Shown: positions 1 through 12,470 of the stretch, in pieces
Layout of the letters: each line of letters opens with the position of its first letter
How positions within the stretch are numbered: position 1 is the first letter of the stretch
Source: Parascedosporium putredinis
Lineage: Eukaryota; Ascomycota; Sordariomycetes; Microascales; Microascaceae
DNA: 64,000 nt
Reading direction: 5' to 3'
Assembly: GCA_949357655.1 (NCBI GenBank)
Contig: CASHTG010000001.1
Span: forward strand, 1,550,001-1,614,000
Position numbers and translations under genes: made by a program
Notes under the pieces: model-generated
The model's input: the letters and a program-made list of their open reading frames with translations, nothing else
The model's database searches: none
Told to the model about the DNA's origin: nothing

Positions 1-160
1 AAGACTACGTAACAAAGGAGGGGTCCAAACAAGCAAGGGAGAGGTGGTGATGGCGATGGGGAAGCGAAAAAGAAAAATCGAAACATCAATTGGGTGAGAG
101 CTCAGGACACGGGAATTCTCCTAACGGTGGGCGTAAAAAAGCTTTGGGGGGCTGGTGCTG

Positions 161-260
161 GTCCTGGCTGGTCCTGGCTGGTCCTGGCTGGTCCTGGCTG
201 GTCCTGGCTGGTCCTGGCTGGTCCTGGCTGGTCCTGGCTGGTCCTGGCTGGTCCTGGCTG
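161..260. repeat. 10-bp minisatellite, ten perfect units
   Basis: Ten head-to-tail perfect copies of gtcctggctg occupy this block, preceded by a degenerate partial unit (gctggtgctg). Because the unit is not a multiple of three, all frames stay open across it and both strands show spurious 64-codon frames. The perfect identity suggests recent slippage or unequal exchange and probable length polymorphism between strains. Confidence 0.95.
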
Positions 261-3092
261 CTAATGGGGAAACTTCTCAATTGATGTATTAGTCCGCCCC
301 CTTCCTTTTTCTTTTTTTCTGTTCAACTTTAATAAGATTGAAGACTCTGGGCGCGCTAGAGTGCGTCTAATGGGAACCGTTCTCTACTTGTAACAGAAAG
401 AATGCTGGCGTTTACCCCTATTGAGCCTCCTGCATTGAGATTGATGCTCTCTTCCCACGACACTAGGCTATTTCGGCGTGGGGTACCGAGGCAGCGAGAA
501 ATAGAAAATACTTCGTACATTCGACATAACATACAACGGGCAGATTGGGTTGTGTGGCCCCTGAAAGTATTACAAAGCAACCCAGATCAATCGTGACGCA
601 CGTCAATTGATGCTACTCGTAGAATGATCTCTTCCATCAAGTACATCAACAAGTGTCATGGAGATCCGTAGTGTACGGTCTCTCACCATCCATTGACGGC
701 ATTTCAGCCACCGTCATTATGTGACCTATGCATATTTTCGAATATAGGGTATTAGTGCCAAGAGAAAAGAAAATGAACGAAACAAAGAAAGACCCAGGAT
801 ATATCCATAGATGCGTGTGGATGCCGGTGGAGATGACCTCTCCAACCCATTCTGCGAGCTGCAGCACGACCCTGCCACGCCTCCTCGACCATGTACGGTA
901 TTCTTCTAGAGTATGCGAAGGAGCTTTCTTGCCGCAACTGCAAATCATTCTATTGGGCTGACCGGCGGTCTCACTTCTGGACCATGGCCACACTATGTCT
1001 GGGACGGACGACATGTTATTACAGGGTTGACTAGTCTACTAATGCTACCACCTTACTTCGTCCTCAATATCTAGCAAATCAATCGCACGTCTCCATGGAT
1101 GCAGCTCGGAAGCCTTGCGTTGTTCCGTTAGCGCGTAGTTCCAGTACTCGTCGGAGTCGTTGGTCCACAGCAGCTTACTGGATACCGGATATCGAGCAAG
1201 AGGGGAAAGGGGGTGCGGGAGGACCATCACCCGCAATAATACATCTCAAGTAAGGCGAGAAAGGCCTCTATAATGGATTCATTGAGGGGGACTACTTGGT
1301 ATATTGACGAGGAGGCAGCATGCCATGGGCAGTTTCTTAATCTTCGGTGATCGACAAGGTCGCGTTCTACAAGTAGCACCTTCGGAGTTGCATAGCTATT
1401 ACAAGTAGTTTGCCTCTCCCTTTCATCCCTCATCCATCCATGGCATTAATACAAGTATTACGGGCCATCCGCTTCAGACGATCCGATCACCAGCCTGCCG
1501 AGCTACTCCCAGAATCGAACCCTATTCCATCCTTGCATGCAGATCCAGCGGCGGTTGTCGCATTACCATCCCTGTCCCCCGAGCTGGGGGCTTGGTGGAA
1601 AACCAAGAAAATAACACAGGACAATAATATTAATGATGGAGGTTCAGGCGCTAGGCAAGCTCGGATTCTTGGAAACGACAAACACCTCGGAGGGGCACAA
1701 GAACCCCTGTCCTTGTCCTGTCCAAGCTTCCTGTCTCTCGCCCTCACCTCCCTTGAATCTCCATGATGTGCCGCCCTCAGGCCAAGGCAACGGCGTAAAT
1801 TGAGTCTTTCGGTAGTCGGGGGTTGATGAAACCCACCTGGTTACCTCGGGGTATCCCGGCCTACAACACACTTTGCAGCCGTCGATCTCCCTTTACGCGA
1901 CTATCGACTTATATTGGAAGGGGTTGGGGGGACAACATGCGCCCTGTTGACTTGTAGTGGAGAATTAATGAACGGAGGCACGCCGCAAATAATGTACAGG
2001 TATTAGGTGAGAGAGAGAGCTGCAAGTTTCGAGTCGACCATGACGGCAGATGCCTGACGAGCTGGGGACCTGGGGACCTGGGGAGGGAAACCCGCCATCC
2101 CCTGTCCAGTCCAAAGACCTCTCGACGCTCGACGGAACTAGATCATTGTCTTCGCCATATTATAATACCCCAGTGCTGTTCGGGCGGCCCCTGTGGGCCT
2201 AGAGGCTATGTCAGTGCTAGCCTGGCCATCAACAGGGAGCTGAAGCCGTGCTCCATGGTGTACCTCGGTATTTACACTACAATTGCGACATGGATCCAGA
2301 TGGATTAATAGATTCGACAACTAAAGCTCCACATACTTGGACATTTGCATCAAGCGCGCTGGCTCATGGAGAGGATAGACACTTGTATGGCCAATTCAGA
2401 CATGATACAATGCTGTATCTGCTGGATGGATCCATTGTCGTGAACACTGAGCACGAAAGCCCGGCGTCAGAGGTGATGGCACCTTCGTTGACGTCGAGCC
2501 TGTGGGAAGAACGGCCGCTGCTGCGCCAGCTAATTTCATTCCCATGCTGCTGTTGTTGCCGTCCCCGATCCCGGGAGGACACTGTCTCCCTCTGCTTCGA
2601 AGCTGCATGACTGGTATTGGTGATCAATGGAACGATATATCACCATCAACCAGCCTGTTGCATTTGCTCCACGCACACCACGCTCAACCCCTTTCCCCAA
2701 ATGCTGTCTTTTCCTCTCCACCAGCGGGCAATTGGTGCCCATCACCACCCCTGTTCCTGTACGCCAGCCACTTGACCAGCAAAGGAAGCTGAATCACTCT
2801 CAATCGTCAATACCCAAGACAACTAACTGCCTCTCTCCCTTTTATCGTTCTGCGGCTCGTCACGCCCCACGCGAAGCTGACCTGTTCCCCCTTTTCTTCC
2901 AAATCGAGGTTTTCTCATCCCATCATTCCTCTTCCTCCTTTGCTTTGGCCACAAATAGTGACGTCCTGCAGGCTACTCTTGGTACCCTCCCTCCCTCCCC
3001 CTCTCTCGCACTCTGGCGGCCTACTCTGTTCGGCCGGCCCCTGTATCTCGTGCCTTCGGCATCACAACTGGGCCTTTATCTCCGTGTCCTCA

Positions 3093-3142
3093 CGCATCAA
3101 AGGACAGTCAGTCATCCTCGCGCATCAAAGGACAGTCAGTCA
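3093..3142. repeat. 22-bp direct duplication
   Basis: Two identical 22-bp copies starting cgcatcaaaggacag (3093-3114 and 3121-3142) lie 28 bp apart in a C/T-rich region. This is a small tandem duplication with no clear function. Confidence 0.85.
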
Positions 3143-6100
3143 CCCTTCCCTCGTTAGTCGCCAATCGCTGGACTCTGGCCCTGCAAGCCTCCTCCGAGAC
3201 TGTCATGGTTCAACGTCACCCAATCAGACTGACTGACGAGATCCTCACTGGTTCCCGACCTGCCCTTGTCCATCTCACAGCTCTGTGCCACATTGGGGTT
3301 TCCCCTCCCCCTTCTCTCTGTAATAATATCCTCTCTTGCCTTCTAAATGCAAATTGCATCGTAGTGAGCTGCTTCCCTCGACGCAATGAATGACTTGCGT
3401 CGTCTTCCCAGATTAAGCCGCCCCCGCCCCCTCCCCCTCGTTCCCAAGTTATCATGACTATTTTGTGTCTCCCCATGCGTCCCCTTCTTCATCCTTTTGA
3501 TCTTGATGCCAGTATGTTTTCAGCAAGGCCCTCCACCTCACTCTCCTCTTTCTGTAATACTAGCGCGAAGCTGCCTCTAACAAGGGGTCAAGGTTCAGTG
3601 TTCCCCTCTCCATGGCACTAATATCTTGACAGGCGTTGGGGTTAGGGGTGGGCGGGAGATTGTGATGAGTCGCCTGCAGGGCAAAGGGCCAACTACCAGG
3701 GTGGGCATCAAAACCCTCCCACACCCGCCGGAAGTCCTTTTGGGGGCACGGATCAACCGCATACCCGCGTTCTCCCTTCGCCTGGCCTTGCACTCCGAGA
3801 GCGTAATACAACATTGACGCGGGGAGCTCATGGTTTCCCGGTGCATGGCCCCGAGCAGAGAGTGAATCAATCTGACTGCACTCGTAATATTGAATGCCTC
3901 ATGGAACATTCTCCGGGCTCAATTGCAAAGTGTCCTTCAGGCTTGGTAGTGTGAAGAGAGCGAGAAAACCTTTTGTGCCCTTCTCCCTCTTCCTCTTCCT
4001 CTTTCCCCTTCCGCTCCACAGGCAAACTTAGAAAGCCGATGGAATCCTCCCACAACGTAACCAAATCCCACCAAGGGCATGAGGCGAGAGAGGGCCTCTT
4101 GCTACCCCAGTGCTTGGTTTAATGATCTTTCATGATGAGTACAACGAGACCCAACAGGTGTAAATATTTCGTCTTTGAATGTCACATGCAGCGTTGCAGG
4201 GCGCCACGAGCTGCCCAGCGCTCCTGCATGTCTCGGTTTTGGCCGGGCACGGGAGAGAAGGAGAGACGACTCAGAGGATCGATCGAGGCTTGATACTACT
4301 CACCCCCTTTCTTCTTCTGTTGACTGACAGGGCCATTGTCTGCAAAACCGAGATGACAAAAGATGTGCCTCCCTCTCTTTTCACCAAGGTGACCCGGTCC
4401 TTTTGAGTCAAACGTGCAGAAGCTACTAGGCCCGTATCCTCAGACAGAAGTCCATGGCCAGCCACTTACTACCAAGTAGAGAGCAGTGCGAGGTCATGGA
4501 CGAATCCTGGCGCAAGAGTCACACCAACAGAGTCTGGATGAACAGTGATCAAAGTACCTCACGTCAACTATGAAGGCGATCTCCGGTCTCCGCGAGGAAG
4601 CAAAGGAATCAGACAGCCCAGAAACTTTTTCTTCGTCTCCCGCTAGCGCTAGATACCTCTCCCTCTCTTCTTCCAATATCGAGCACATGCCCGTGTCGTT
4701 TCCTAGACACTTTATAGACCGATAGCGATGCGAATGGACTCGCCGAGGAATTCTCCGTGAAACCCCCAAGTACTCCTTTAACCCTAATGGGCCACTGTTG
4801 GGTGGCAGAGGGGGTTTAGGGCCTGGCCCTGTGGTTGCCCTATAGAAACATACCTTGGGAGGAAATGGCAACATCCTGATGTGTGTGTGTCGTGTCTTCG
4901 TGTCAGGGTGATCCAAGTCTCATGTCAAATGCACAAGTCATCACCTAACGACCCCCTTTTGTCTTTGACTCCCCATTCATTATCGTCTCTGATCATGATC
5001 AATGCAAGGATCAGGGTCCTTCGGGGACTCGCCGTATGAACGCACAGTCTCCCCAGCACAGAGCACGGCCATGATGAGGCCAACTTTCACGCACATTGTC
5101 TGCGTAGGTGTGGTCGACAGTCAGGAAGTGGCCCCGCCGTGGCAACCAAGATCTTCACCTCTTGACTCGTATTGAATACATCTGAAGGGACGGTTTAGCT
5201 CCCCCAACTTGTGAGCTCCTGTCTATCCTCAGCCATAATTGTGTGAATGCCTGAAGCCTCATAGCGTCAAGTCGTCAAGTCGTCACTAACGCTCGATGGC
5301 CTTCAGTGAAAGGATATATCATACGGGCGCAAGGTTGCAAAGTTATGTTTGCCGACGTCCCCCTGTTCTCCGTTCGGTTTTATGCAAGTACGAGGACAGA
5401 TTTCCTTGAAGGAGTTCGTGAGTTTCTCCAGAAGGGTCGTGTACCTCGGTACACTTCTTTCATATCAGTAAGCTGTTCCCTGAAGCAAGAAACCATTCCA
5501 ACCAGGTATTCTCCCTGGCATGGGACGAAGTTTGCCCTGCGTCGAGATGATGTTGCGTTTTTAGAGGCCTCTCTTGCCTTCCTTCCCGCCTCCGAACAGG
5601 GCCATAGCTGATCCCTGCTCGCTCGATCTGTGGATGTGTTGTGCTCGGTCCCGAGAGAGGGACATTGAGGAGGGCCCCATGTCAATCCTGGCGGAGATCC
5701 ATCCCAACCTGCCTCCCTTGAGGCACCTGTTCACCGGTGGAGTGTAGTGCAGGTTACCTCTCGTGAAATTTCTTCCGCCCCTTTTCCCGTCTCACTCTGC
5801 ACCTAACGCAACAATGACCCGTCAATGTCACCTCCCAAGCGCGCTTGAATCCATCTCTTATTTGTCTTGCTAATTCTTTTTTGCTCTTTCTCCTTTCCCT
5901 TTTAACCCTCCTCTTGGTGATTTGTTCTTTTTTTATCTTTATTTTTCCTTCATTTTTCATTCTCCCCTTACAGCAATATCTCTTGCACTTGCACACATAG
6001 CCAGGAGGAATCCGTTTAGCTGTACTGAAGAGAGAAGAATATAACATGCAAGTAACGATCCAAAACTAGGGCTCGAGTGACAAGGCTTTATTGCAAAGAG

Positions 6101-7948
6101 GAAATAAAGATGAAATGAAATAAAAGGGAGAGAAAAGGGATCCCGTGCAAGTCCGGTGAATCAAGGACTTCCACAAGGCTTCTAAGTTGTATTCCGATCG
6201 TCATCCTCCTTCCTATTCCCTGTATCCTCGTCCATTGACACAGCCATTACGAGGGAGGAGAAGAGAAGAAGAGGATCATGTGAAGAGTGGCACATTGTGC
6301 CCACTACGGACATGGGACCTATCACCAAACTCTTATTGCGATAGCAACGCGGCCAAGGTACTATCCAAACTAGTAGCTAGCATCCCTGACCACTAACAAG
6401 TTAGGACGAGGGGCGGAGGAGCGAGCTGGGCTAGCGCCATCATCGTGTTTTACCTCGACCCAGAGGCCTTCTTGCTCGTGCTGGGATATTGGCCCGGGGA
6501 ATATGCTTCCACAGGCCCTGCGCGATGAACAAATCAATCAGTGAGCTGGCCGTCGCCGGTTGGAGGGGTTTTTGCACATTGGCCTCCTAGCATCCGGGTC
6601 GGATCCGGACTACCGAGGAAGGGGAAATGCGGACCATGGATGGAAGAAGATATTGCACAATTAGCCCCGGACCAGGTTCCCGAAATGGCCACGCTTTCGT
6701 CCTCTGATGGCCAAGTCATGATTAGCCCTCGGTCGTTCGTTTCCATCGTAGAGGGTGATGCGTCTCCCCCATTTGTTCCCAACTTGGGGATCTGAGGCGC
6801 CCAACAATCAGAGGTCCGGACCACCTGTCTAGATACCAAGCCAATGGAGAGGACATGACCAACAACCGGCAGTATAGAACTGTCATCGAATCGAGGGAAG
6901 CAATTCGCAACGGCCGGACGACGGCCTAACATCGATCGCCATAACGAAGAATAGTCCACAGCTGCCGAATGATCCGATCGCCAGGCTTCTGACGCCTCAA
7001 CCCCAACAAACGATTTGCTAATAATGGGGGCACTATTAACGCACCGCCAAACAGAGCAAGGGGAGGGCCGATCATCAGCCCCAGGGCGTCTTGGGGCCAC
7101 ATGCTAATACCGGCAGCTGGTAGCTAGCGTCAACGTTTAGAGCACTGGTCGTGCTCTTCCTGTGTCAGTATCCCAAGAAATCAAGCCCCAAGATGACTCG
7201 GGCGACTGGTCGCAAGTGGGGAGGCCAGTTCCTTGGTATCCGCCCCATATAAATAAAAAAACCAAACAATCCTTTCGGTGGCAAAGCCTGCTCTTCTCCA
7301 GCATCAAGCCTTCAATAATGTCCGTGCAAGGTTTATCCCCGTTCATGACGGGAGACGGACGAACGGGACAAACTGGTGGAGGATCAGGAGCTGGGCGCAG
7401 TTGAACCGAGGGATAGCTCGAAGTTTAACATCTCGGGGTTTAGAAGATTTGTAATACGATTGAGGGCGCATTTCTTGTGAGAGTCCAACATCACTGGAGG
7501 AAAGGAATTTCAGGTCCCCTCGTGAGCGCTTGGTCAGAGTTCATCGACCGACCCCAGAGGTTGTGGGAGTTGAGAATGGGGCTGAAGGAGGGCGGGACAG
7601 TGGCCCCCTTCCCGAAGAAAAAGAAGAGGGAAAAAGAATCGGCAGCTGCCAACAGTCCTTGGCAGATTTTAACAACAGGTGGGCCGACAACGCTGAATCG
7701 CAAGGTGAATTTTTTTTTTTTTTGGAGAGCTCCACTGAGGCTCGACCTTCCGCGATATCAAAATCGCAGCTTTGCACCACACCAGTTTACACGATTAGCT
7801 TGGTTGATAGAAAGATCCAATGAGAAATTCTACAGCCCTTACAAGAAAAAGAAACTAAGATCACTCTTCCGTCAGCCCTTACTCTCTTTGGCACCATCAA
7901 CTAAAACACACACACACACCCCGCCAAAGAAAGACCACCCTTCCCATC

Positions 7949-9571
7949 ATGTTCGCCGTCAAAGGCTGGTCGGTCCCAGCAGACGCTCTCAAGACCGAGC
8001 AACGCCCTTCCGGAGGAAATGGCGGTTCCAAGTCCAAGTCCAAGAAGAGAAAGAGGCCGGGCGCTGATACTGTGACATCTGACAACCTCGTGCACATGTA
8101 TGAAAAGGTGATTGAGGGCAAGAACCCGAACCAAAAGAAGCCGGGAGATAAGCCATCCAAGAAACAAAAGAGGGCTGCCAAGGTCGCCAAGGAGGAACGA
8201 AATGAGTCTAAGAAGCAACAGCAGAACCTCGAGGGTGATGCGGATGCCGAGAATCCAACCTTAGATTCTGGCGATGGTCGCCCGGAGAAGGACGCGGCCG
8301 GTGAGCAGGGGCCCAACCGCGGAAAACAAGACGGCGAGGGCAAGGATAGGCGAGGGAGCAAGAAGGAGAAGAAGGAAAAGAAGGGTAGAAAGGGCGAGGA
8401 GAAGAGGCCGGCCGACCCGCCAACGGGCCCGCGGCCCCGGCAGAGAACTTGAAAGCGCCGGCCGGCTCGTTAGCTCAACCGGCCCCGCCAAAGCTCACAC
8501 CCCTCCAGGCCGCCATGCGAGCCAAGCTAATCCCAGCTCGCTTCCGCCATCTCAACGAGACGTTGTACACACGGCCCTCGGCGGAAGCCTTCCAGCTGTT
8601 CCAGGACTCCCCGAGATGTTTGACGAGTACCACGCGGGCTTCCGCCAGCAGGTCAACGTCTGGCCGGAGAACCCCGTCGACGGCTACGTCGCCGACGTCC
8701 GCGCCCGCGCCGCCGTGGCCCAGCCCCGCGAGAGGCGCGACGGACCTCGCTCCCGAAACCCGCCCCCGGTCGCCCCGGCCCCGGCCCAGGGTGGCGGCCT
8801 GGTCCACCTCCCCGGACGAGGGGCAAGTGCACCATTGCCGATCTAGGCTGCGGCGACGCCCGCTTAGCCACCCTCCTCCAGCCGGAGAAGGAGAGCTTGG
8901 GCGTCGAGGTTCTCAGCTTCGACCTCCAGAGCCCCAGCCCCCTCGTGACCCGGGCCGACATTGCCAATCTGCCTCTCGAAGACGGCTCCGTCAACGTGGC
9001 CGTCTTCTGCCTCGCCCTCATGGGCACCAACTGGCTGGACTTCATCGACGAGGCCTATCGCATTCTCCACTGGAAAGGCGAGCTGTGGATAGCTGAGATC
9101 AAGTCCCGCTTCGGCCGCGTGTCCAACCGGCCAGGCAACAACCCCGTCGCGCACAGCGTCGGGAACAGGAAGAAAACCGCTGCCGTCGGCGCCAAGGGCA
9201 AGCCTGCCGCCGACTTCTCGCAGGACCTCGCGGTCGAGGTCGATGGTACCGACGATACCAGAAACGAGACCGATGTGTCCGCGTTCGTGGAAGCTCTCAG
9301 GAAGCGCGGCTTCCTTCTCAGGGGCGAGAAGCACGAGGCCATCGACATGTCCAACAGGATGTTTGTCAAGATGCACTTTATCAAGGCGGCCTCGCCTTCC
9401 ACGGGTGACGAGCCTGGGAAAGATGGTGCCAGCAGGAACGGTAACAGCAACGGCAATGCCGGAGGGCCTCGTGGTGGCGGATTCCGGAAGGGCGCCAGCA
9501 ACTGGCCGCCCGTTGTGGAAAAGGTGGATGAGAGCAAGATCTTGAAGCCATGTGTATATAAGCTCAGGTGA
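7949..9571 (+). CDS. rrp8: Rrp8-like 25S rRNA adenine-N1 methyltransferase, three frameshifts
   Basis: Rrp8 is a nucleolar SAM-dependent methyltransferase. In yeast it makes m1A645 in 25S rRNA and also aids early pre-rRNA cleavage. The N-terminal ~165 residues are a Lys/Glu-rich, nucleolar-type tail. Then come the family block FRHLNETLYTRPSAEAFQLF, the EMFDEYHAGFRQQVNVWP stretch, SAM motif I (IADLGCGDARLA, about residue 298), an acidic loop, DIANLPLEDGSVNVAVFCLA and the LMGTNW motif. The start is the ATG in a CATCATG context with no in-frame upstream family sequence. The frame changes three times, near 8429-8431, 8611-8613 and 8811-8813, each in a C run. One extra C at each site gives a single frame of 541 residues. 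No intron is needed. It converges with the ddi1 gene about 530 bp downstream. The family assignment is firm; the broken frame probably reflects sequence error rather than gene death. Confidence 0.9.
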
Positions 9572-10101
9572 TAGGGCAGAACGTCCATCTGACGCGGTTT
9601 TTTCGTCTCCTATTTGCAGGGTAACTACGTATGATACCTAGTTTTTCCATCATCACTATCCGACTCTACAAGAAGCAAAAAGTGCAATTTTATATGTAGC
9701 GAGCTCTTTCTTTGAATCCGTAGCAAATCCCATGACTAGTCGCATTAATTTTCCGCCTATCTGTATTGTCCCCCTGCCCAACTTGTTGCACGAGCCTTCT
9801 CTGTGTTGATAGAGTCGCGATAGCTTCATGGTTGGCTACCATCAGAGAAAGCTAGGGTAGAGATTGATTCGTGATGGGGTTGATCGGTCATCGCCTACAA
9901 AGCAACTACAATTCGACTATTTGGGCCTGTCAGGCATCTTACGAGTACATTATAATTCCACGCTGATGCACGGTTGTCCGTCAATAGTTGGTAATATTTC
10001 TTTTCTCAGATCTGTATCGATACATATAAGAAGAGGCTAGTAGTGTGTAATCGCTGGAAGTCATTTTTAAGTCGTCAAGATAGCAAGGAGCAGACAGATC
10101 G
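9572..10101. other. Convergent intergenic region, RRP8 and DDI1 3' ends
   Basis: This 530-bp AT-richer spacer should contain both 3' UTRs and polyadenylation signals. T-rich and A-rich patches occur (9597-9604, 9677-9690), but I see no clear consensus terminator and no gene. Confidence 0.6.
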
Positions 10102-11628
10102 TTATTCAGTCCTAGCAAATAGAAGATTGGCAGCCTGATCAACGTTACCGTCTGTCGCCTGCAGGGCGATGATGGCATCCTGTCTCGCAAACCCTAGACC
10201 GACTATCGAGCGAATGTCATCCTCCGAGAACTGACGCTGGCCAGCCCCGCTCGGGGTGCCTGGGGCTGAGGTGGTGCAGCTTGGGGCGCGGGAGCGGGGC
10301 TGGCGACCTGAGCGGGAGCCGAGGAGGAGGAAGCGGCCGCGGACGGTTCAGCTTCCCCCGAGCTCTCAGGGCCCTTCACGGCGCCAGACTTTTGGCCAAT
10401 TCTTGTGCCTGCGGGGCCAGCAACGGTGGGCTCTTCCACAAGCGCCTCCTCCTGTTCCTTGGGGATGTCGGCCGGGCCAAGGAAGGAAACTTCCTGCCCC
10501 TGGATGATGAGCTTATCCCTGGACAAGTCCAAAGTCGCTTGATGTCTCTTGAGCATGTCAAGGCCTAGGAGGAGGTCCACTGCTTTACCCTCCATAACGG
10601 TAAAACTGCAGGGAAGGAAGAGGCTGCCAATTTTGATCTGAGTAACATGGACACGGCCAATGATGGTAGCAGTTCCCACGCCGCGAGCAATACCAGAAAA
10701 CCTCTTGTCTACGAGGCGCATGATGCCACACGCTTCGGCACAGGCGGGAGACATTACAGTAGCCTGAGCACCAGAGTCTACCAGGGCTTTTACTTTGTGG
10801 CCATTGATCTCAACATCCACATAGAGCATATGGACGGTGCCGAAAACTAATAAAATTTTCAAAGCGTGTTAGCATGTTACCTACGGTTTCCAACTGGGAA
10901 CTGCAACGCTCTCGACAGCAAAGCAGCAAAGCTCGCTCGCTCTGTCAGGGGACATGGGCTCGCCCTCTCACCTTCCGGGTTGTATTCCATGGCGCTCTGG
11001 AGGTTCTCCATGACCCGTTCCTGTCGAATCATCTCCTCAATCTTCAACTGCTTCTCGAGATCAAACGGATCATCATTGAGTTGCTGGATGAGCCGCTGTC
11101 TGTCATTCCTCTCACGCTCTTCTCGGTCGACCCGTTGGCGAAAGATTTGGGAGAATCGCTGGGGATCGTCGACGGCACCAGCGAGCTCCGGGTCCTTTCG
11201 TTGGAGCTCCTGGCGCATTACGGGATTACCAAGGATCTGAAGGCGGAGGTACTCGGGGTCGGGCTGGCCGGGCCTTGGTGCTACGGGAGCCTGACGGCGA
11301 GGCTGCGGTGCACCCGTGCTCACGTGCGGGTCGCGCACGTGAAGAGCGAGCAGGTCGTGATCCTTGATTTGAAGCTGTTCCATGGTCTGGGAGGTATTGG
11401 CGATGAGATTGCCATTGTGGTAGAGATGCTGGGAGTCGGGGGTAATCTGGGTTTCTCGGTATATGGAATCGCGCAAGGTCGCTACCGTCATGTCGGGAAA
11501 GATCTCGAGGGTAATGAGCTGGTCATCGCTGGCCGGGTTCGAGATGTTCAGTGTGATACGCCTGACGAGATGGTCAGCACGATAATAGAACGAGGTTCCC
11601 TCCCCGCAGCGTCAGAACAAACGTACAT
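10102..11628 (-). CDS. ddi1: Ddi1 ubiquitin-shuttle protein with retroviral-type aspartyl protease fold
   Basis: Ddi1 carries ubiquitinated clients to the proteasome and has a retropepsin-like domain. Three exons are visible: 11627-11628 (only A and T of the start codon), 10972-11561 and 10102-10846. The introns are 11562-11626 (GTACGT...CTGAC...CAG) and 10847-10971 (GTGAGA...TAG). The N-terminal ~75 residues form a ubiquitin-like domain starting MRITLNISNPASDD. The central protease domain has its catalytic triplet Asp-Ser-Gly (KALVDSGAQAT) at about residue 221 and the LLLGLDMLKRH block. The C-terminal ~40 residues are a UBA domain (FSEDDIRSIVGLGFARQDAI...). A frameshift in a G run (C run on the coding strand) near 10247-10256 separates the UBA from the rest; one added base restores 445 residues, close to yeast Ddi1. 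The true start codon is interrupted by the first intron. Confidence 0.92.
11562..11626 (-). other. 65-nt intron splitting the ddi1 start codon
   Basis: On the minus strand the transcript reads AT, then GTACGT..., a CTGAC branch site about 15 nt before CAG, and then GCGTATCACACTG. Removing the intron joins AT to G to make ATG and gives MRITLN, the expected start of Ddi1. Without splicing the first ATG runs into stop codons (tga after VSH). Confidence 0.85.
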
Positions 11629-12470
11629 TTTGTTTTCTGCTCCGTTATCAATTCGATTCGAGTGGGGTGATGGGACGTAGAAAGTTGCTGCGGAGCGGCG
11701 GTTGATATGATCGAGGCCGGATGTCCGCTTATTGGGAGGGGAGAGGGAGCAGCGCGCGTCCGTAGCGGAAGAGACAGGCGGTGGAGAGGGAGACGGTCAG
11801 GATTTCGAGATTGGGCTCGCAGAATAGGGCGACAGGTGGTCAAGGTGTGAAATTGATCTTGAAGAGGTACAGGAAACAGGTGTGATGACGGGGGTTTTGA
11901 CAGTTGCTTGAGCTCTCTAAAAGGTGGGGAGGGCTGTCAGCAGTTTGGATAGGCGGGCGGCAGCAGCACGAACAAGGTAGTATCCGTCCCGAATGAGAGG
12001 TGCAGAAAGGTATTAGGGTGGATGACAGAGGGGAGGGGAGGCAGCAGCCGCGTACCTAGGCGAAAAGGCGAGAAGGAGCTAGAATCAGCATGGGCGTGGG
12101 CAGTGAGCGCGAGCACGTCTTGTAGCGTCCTATATTGTGGGCAGTGGTTTGAGGTGGTGTAAGCAGGGCAGCCTAGGATTTTGGTGTCGTTTGAGCCGGT
12201 CAACCAAAGTCGAGGAGTCGCGTTGTACTGGGCAGGAGGTCCGGGCAGGAATTGATTTCTCTAGGGTTGGAGCTGATGGATCTATCCGGTATCGATTGAT
12301 CAATTGTACTAGCTGGTGGTGAGGTGTGGGTGGCCGGTAGTGGTGGCGGGGTAATCCGACCATTTCCAATGATCAAATTGACTAATTGAAGGCTGGCTGG
12401 GCTTTGCTCAAATGGATTGGTACCAACAGGGTTCAAGTCTGCTGTGAGCTTCGAGCTTTGCGGTACCTCC

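Larger units (their letters stand above)
1..7948. other. Gene-free stretch left of RRP8
   Basis: No reading frame here has the length, start codon, intron signals or recognisable family sequence of a real gene. The longest frame, 188 codons on the minus strand at 6534-7100, has low-complexity, family-less content. The stretch holds a 10-bp minisatellite (161-260), a 22-bp direct duplication (3093-3142), several TACAAGTA/TACCTCGGTA motifs (385, 1368, 1400, 1450, 2261, 5442) and pyrimidine-rich blocks. The last several hundred bases up to 7948 should include the RRP8 promoter and 5' UTR, with a CA-rich patch at 7905-7920. Genes with many tiny exons or non-coding RNAs cannot be excluded. Confidence 0.6.

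Noticed and set aside
161..260. CRISPR-like array
   Set aside because: Units are contiguous 10-mers without spacers, and the organism is a fungus.
90..284. 64-codon frames on both strands through the minisatellite
   Set aside because: They are open only because the 10-bp repeat has no stop in any frame; no start context or conservation.
1500..1530. tRNA-like T-arm (gggttcgattc on the minus strand)
   Set aside because: The flanking five bases do not pair and no acceptor or anticodon stem is found. Similar hits at 30065, 34130 and 47815 failed the same test.
6534..7100. 188-codon minus-strand frame
   Set aside because: No recognisable domain, biased composition, shadowed by plus-strand frames, and no supporting intron or neighbour evidence.
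7949..9571. RRP8 as a real pseudogene
   Set aside because: All motifs and codons are well preserved between the three one-base gaps, with no in-frame stops after correction; decay would leave other damage.
10874..11680. 268-codon plus-strand frame
   Set aside because: It is the antisense shadow of the ddi1 exon on the minus strand, which has clear family sequence.
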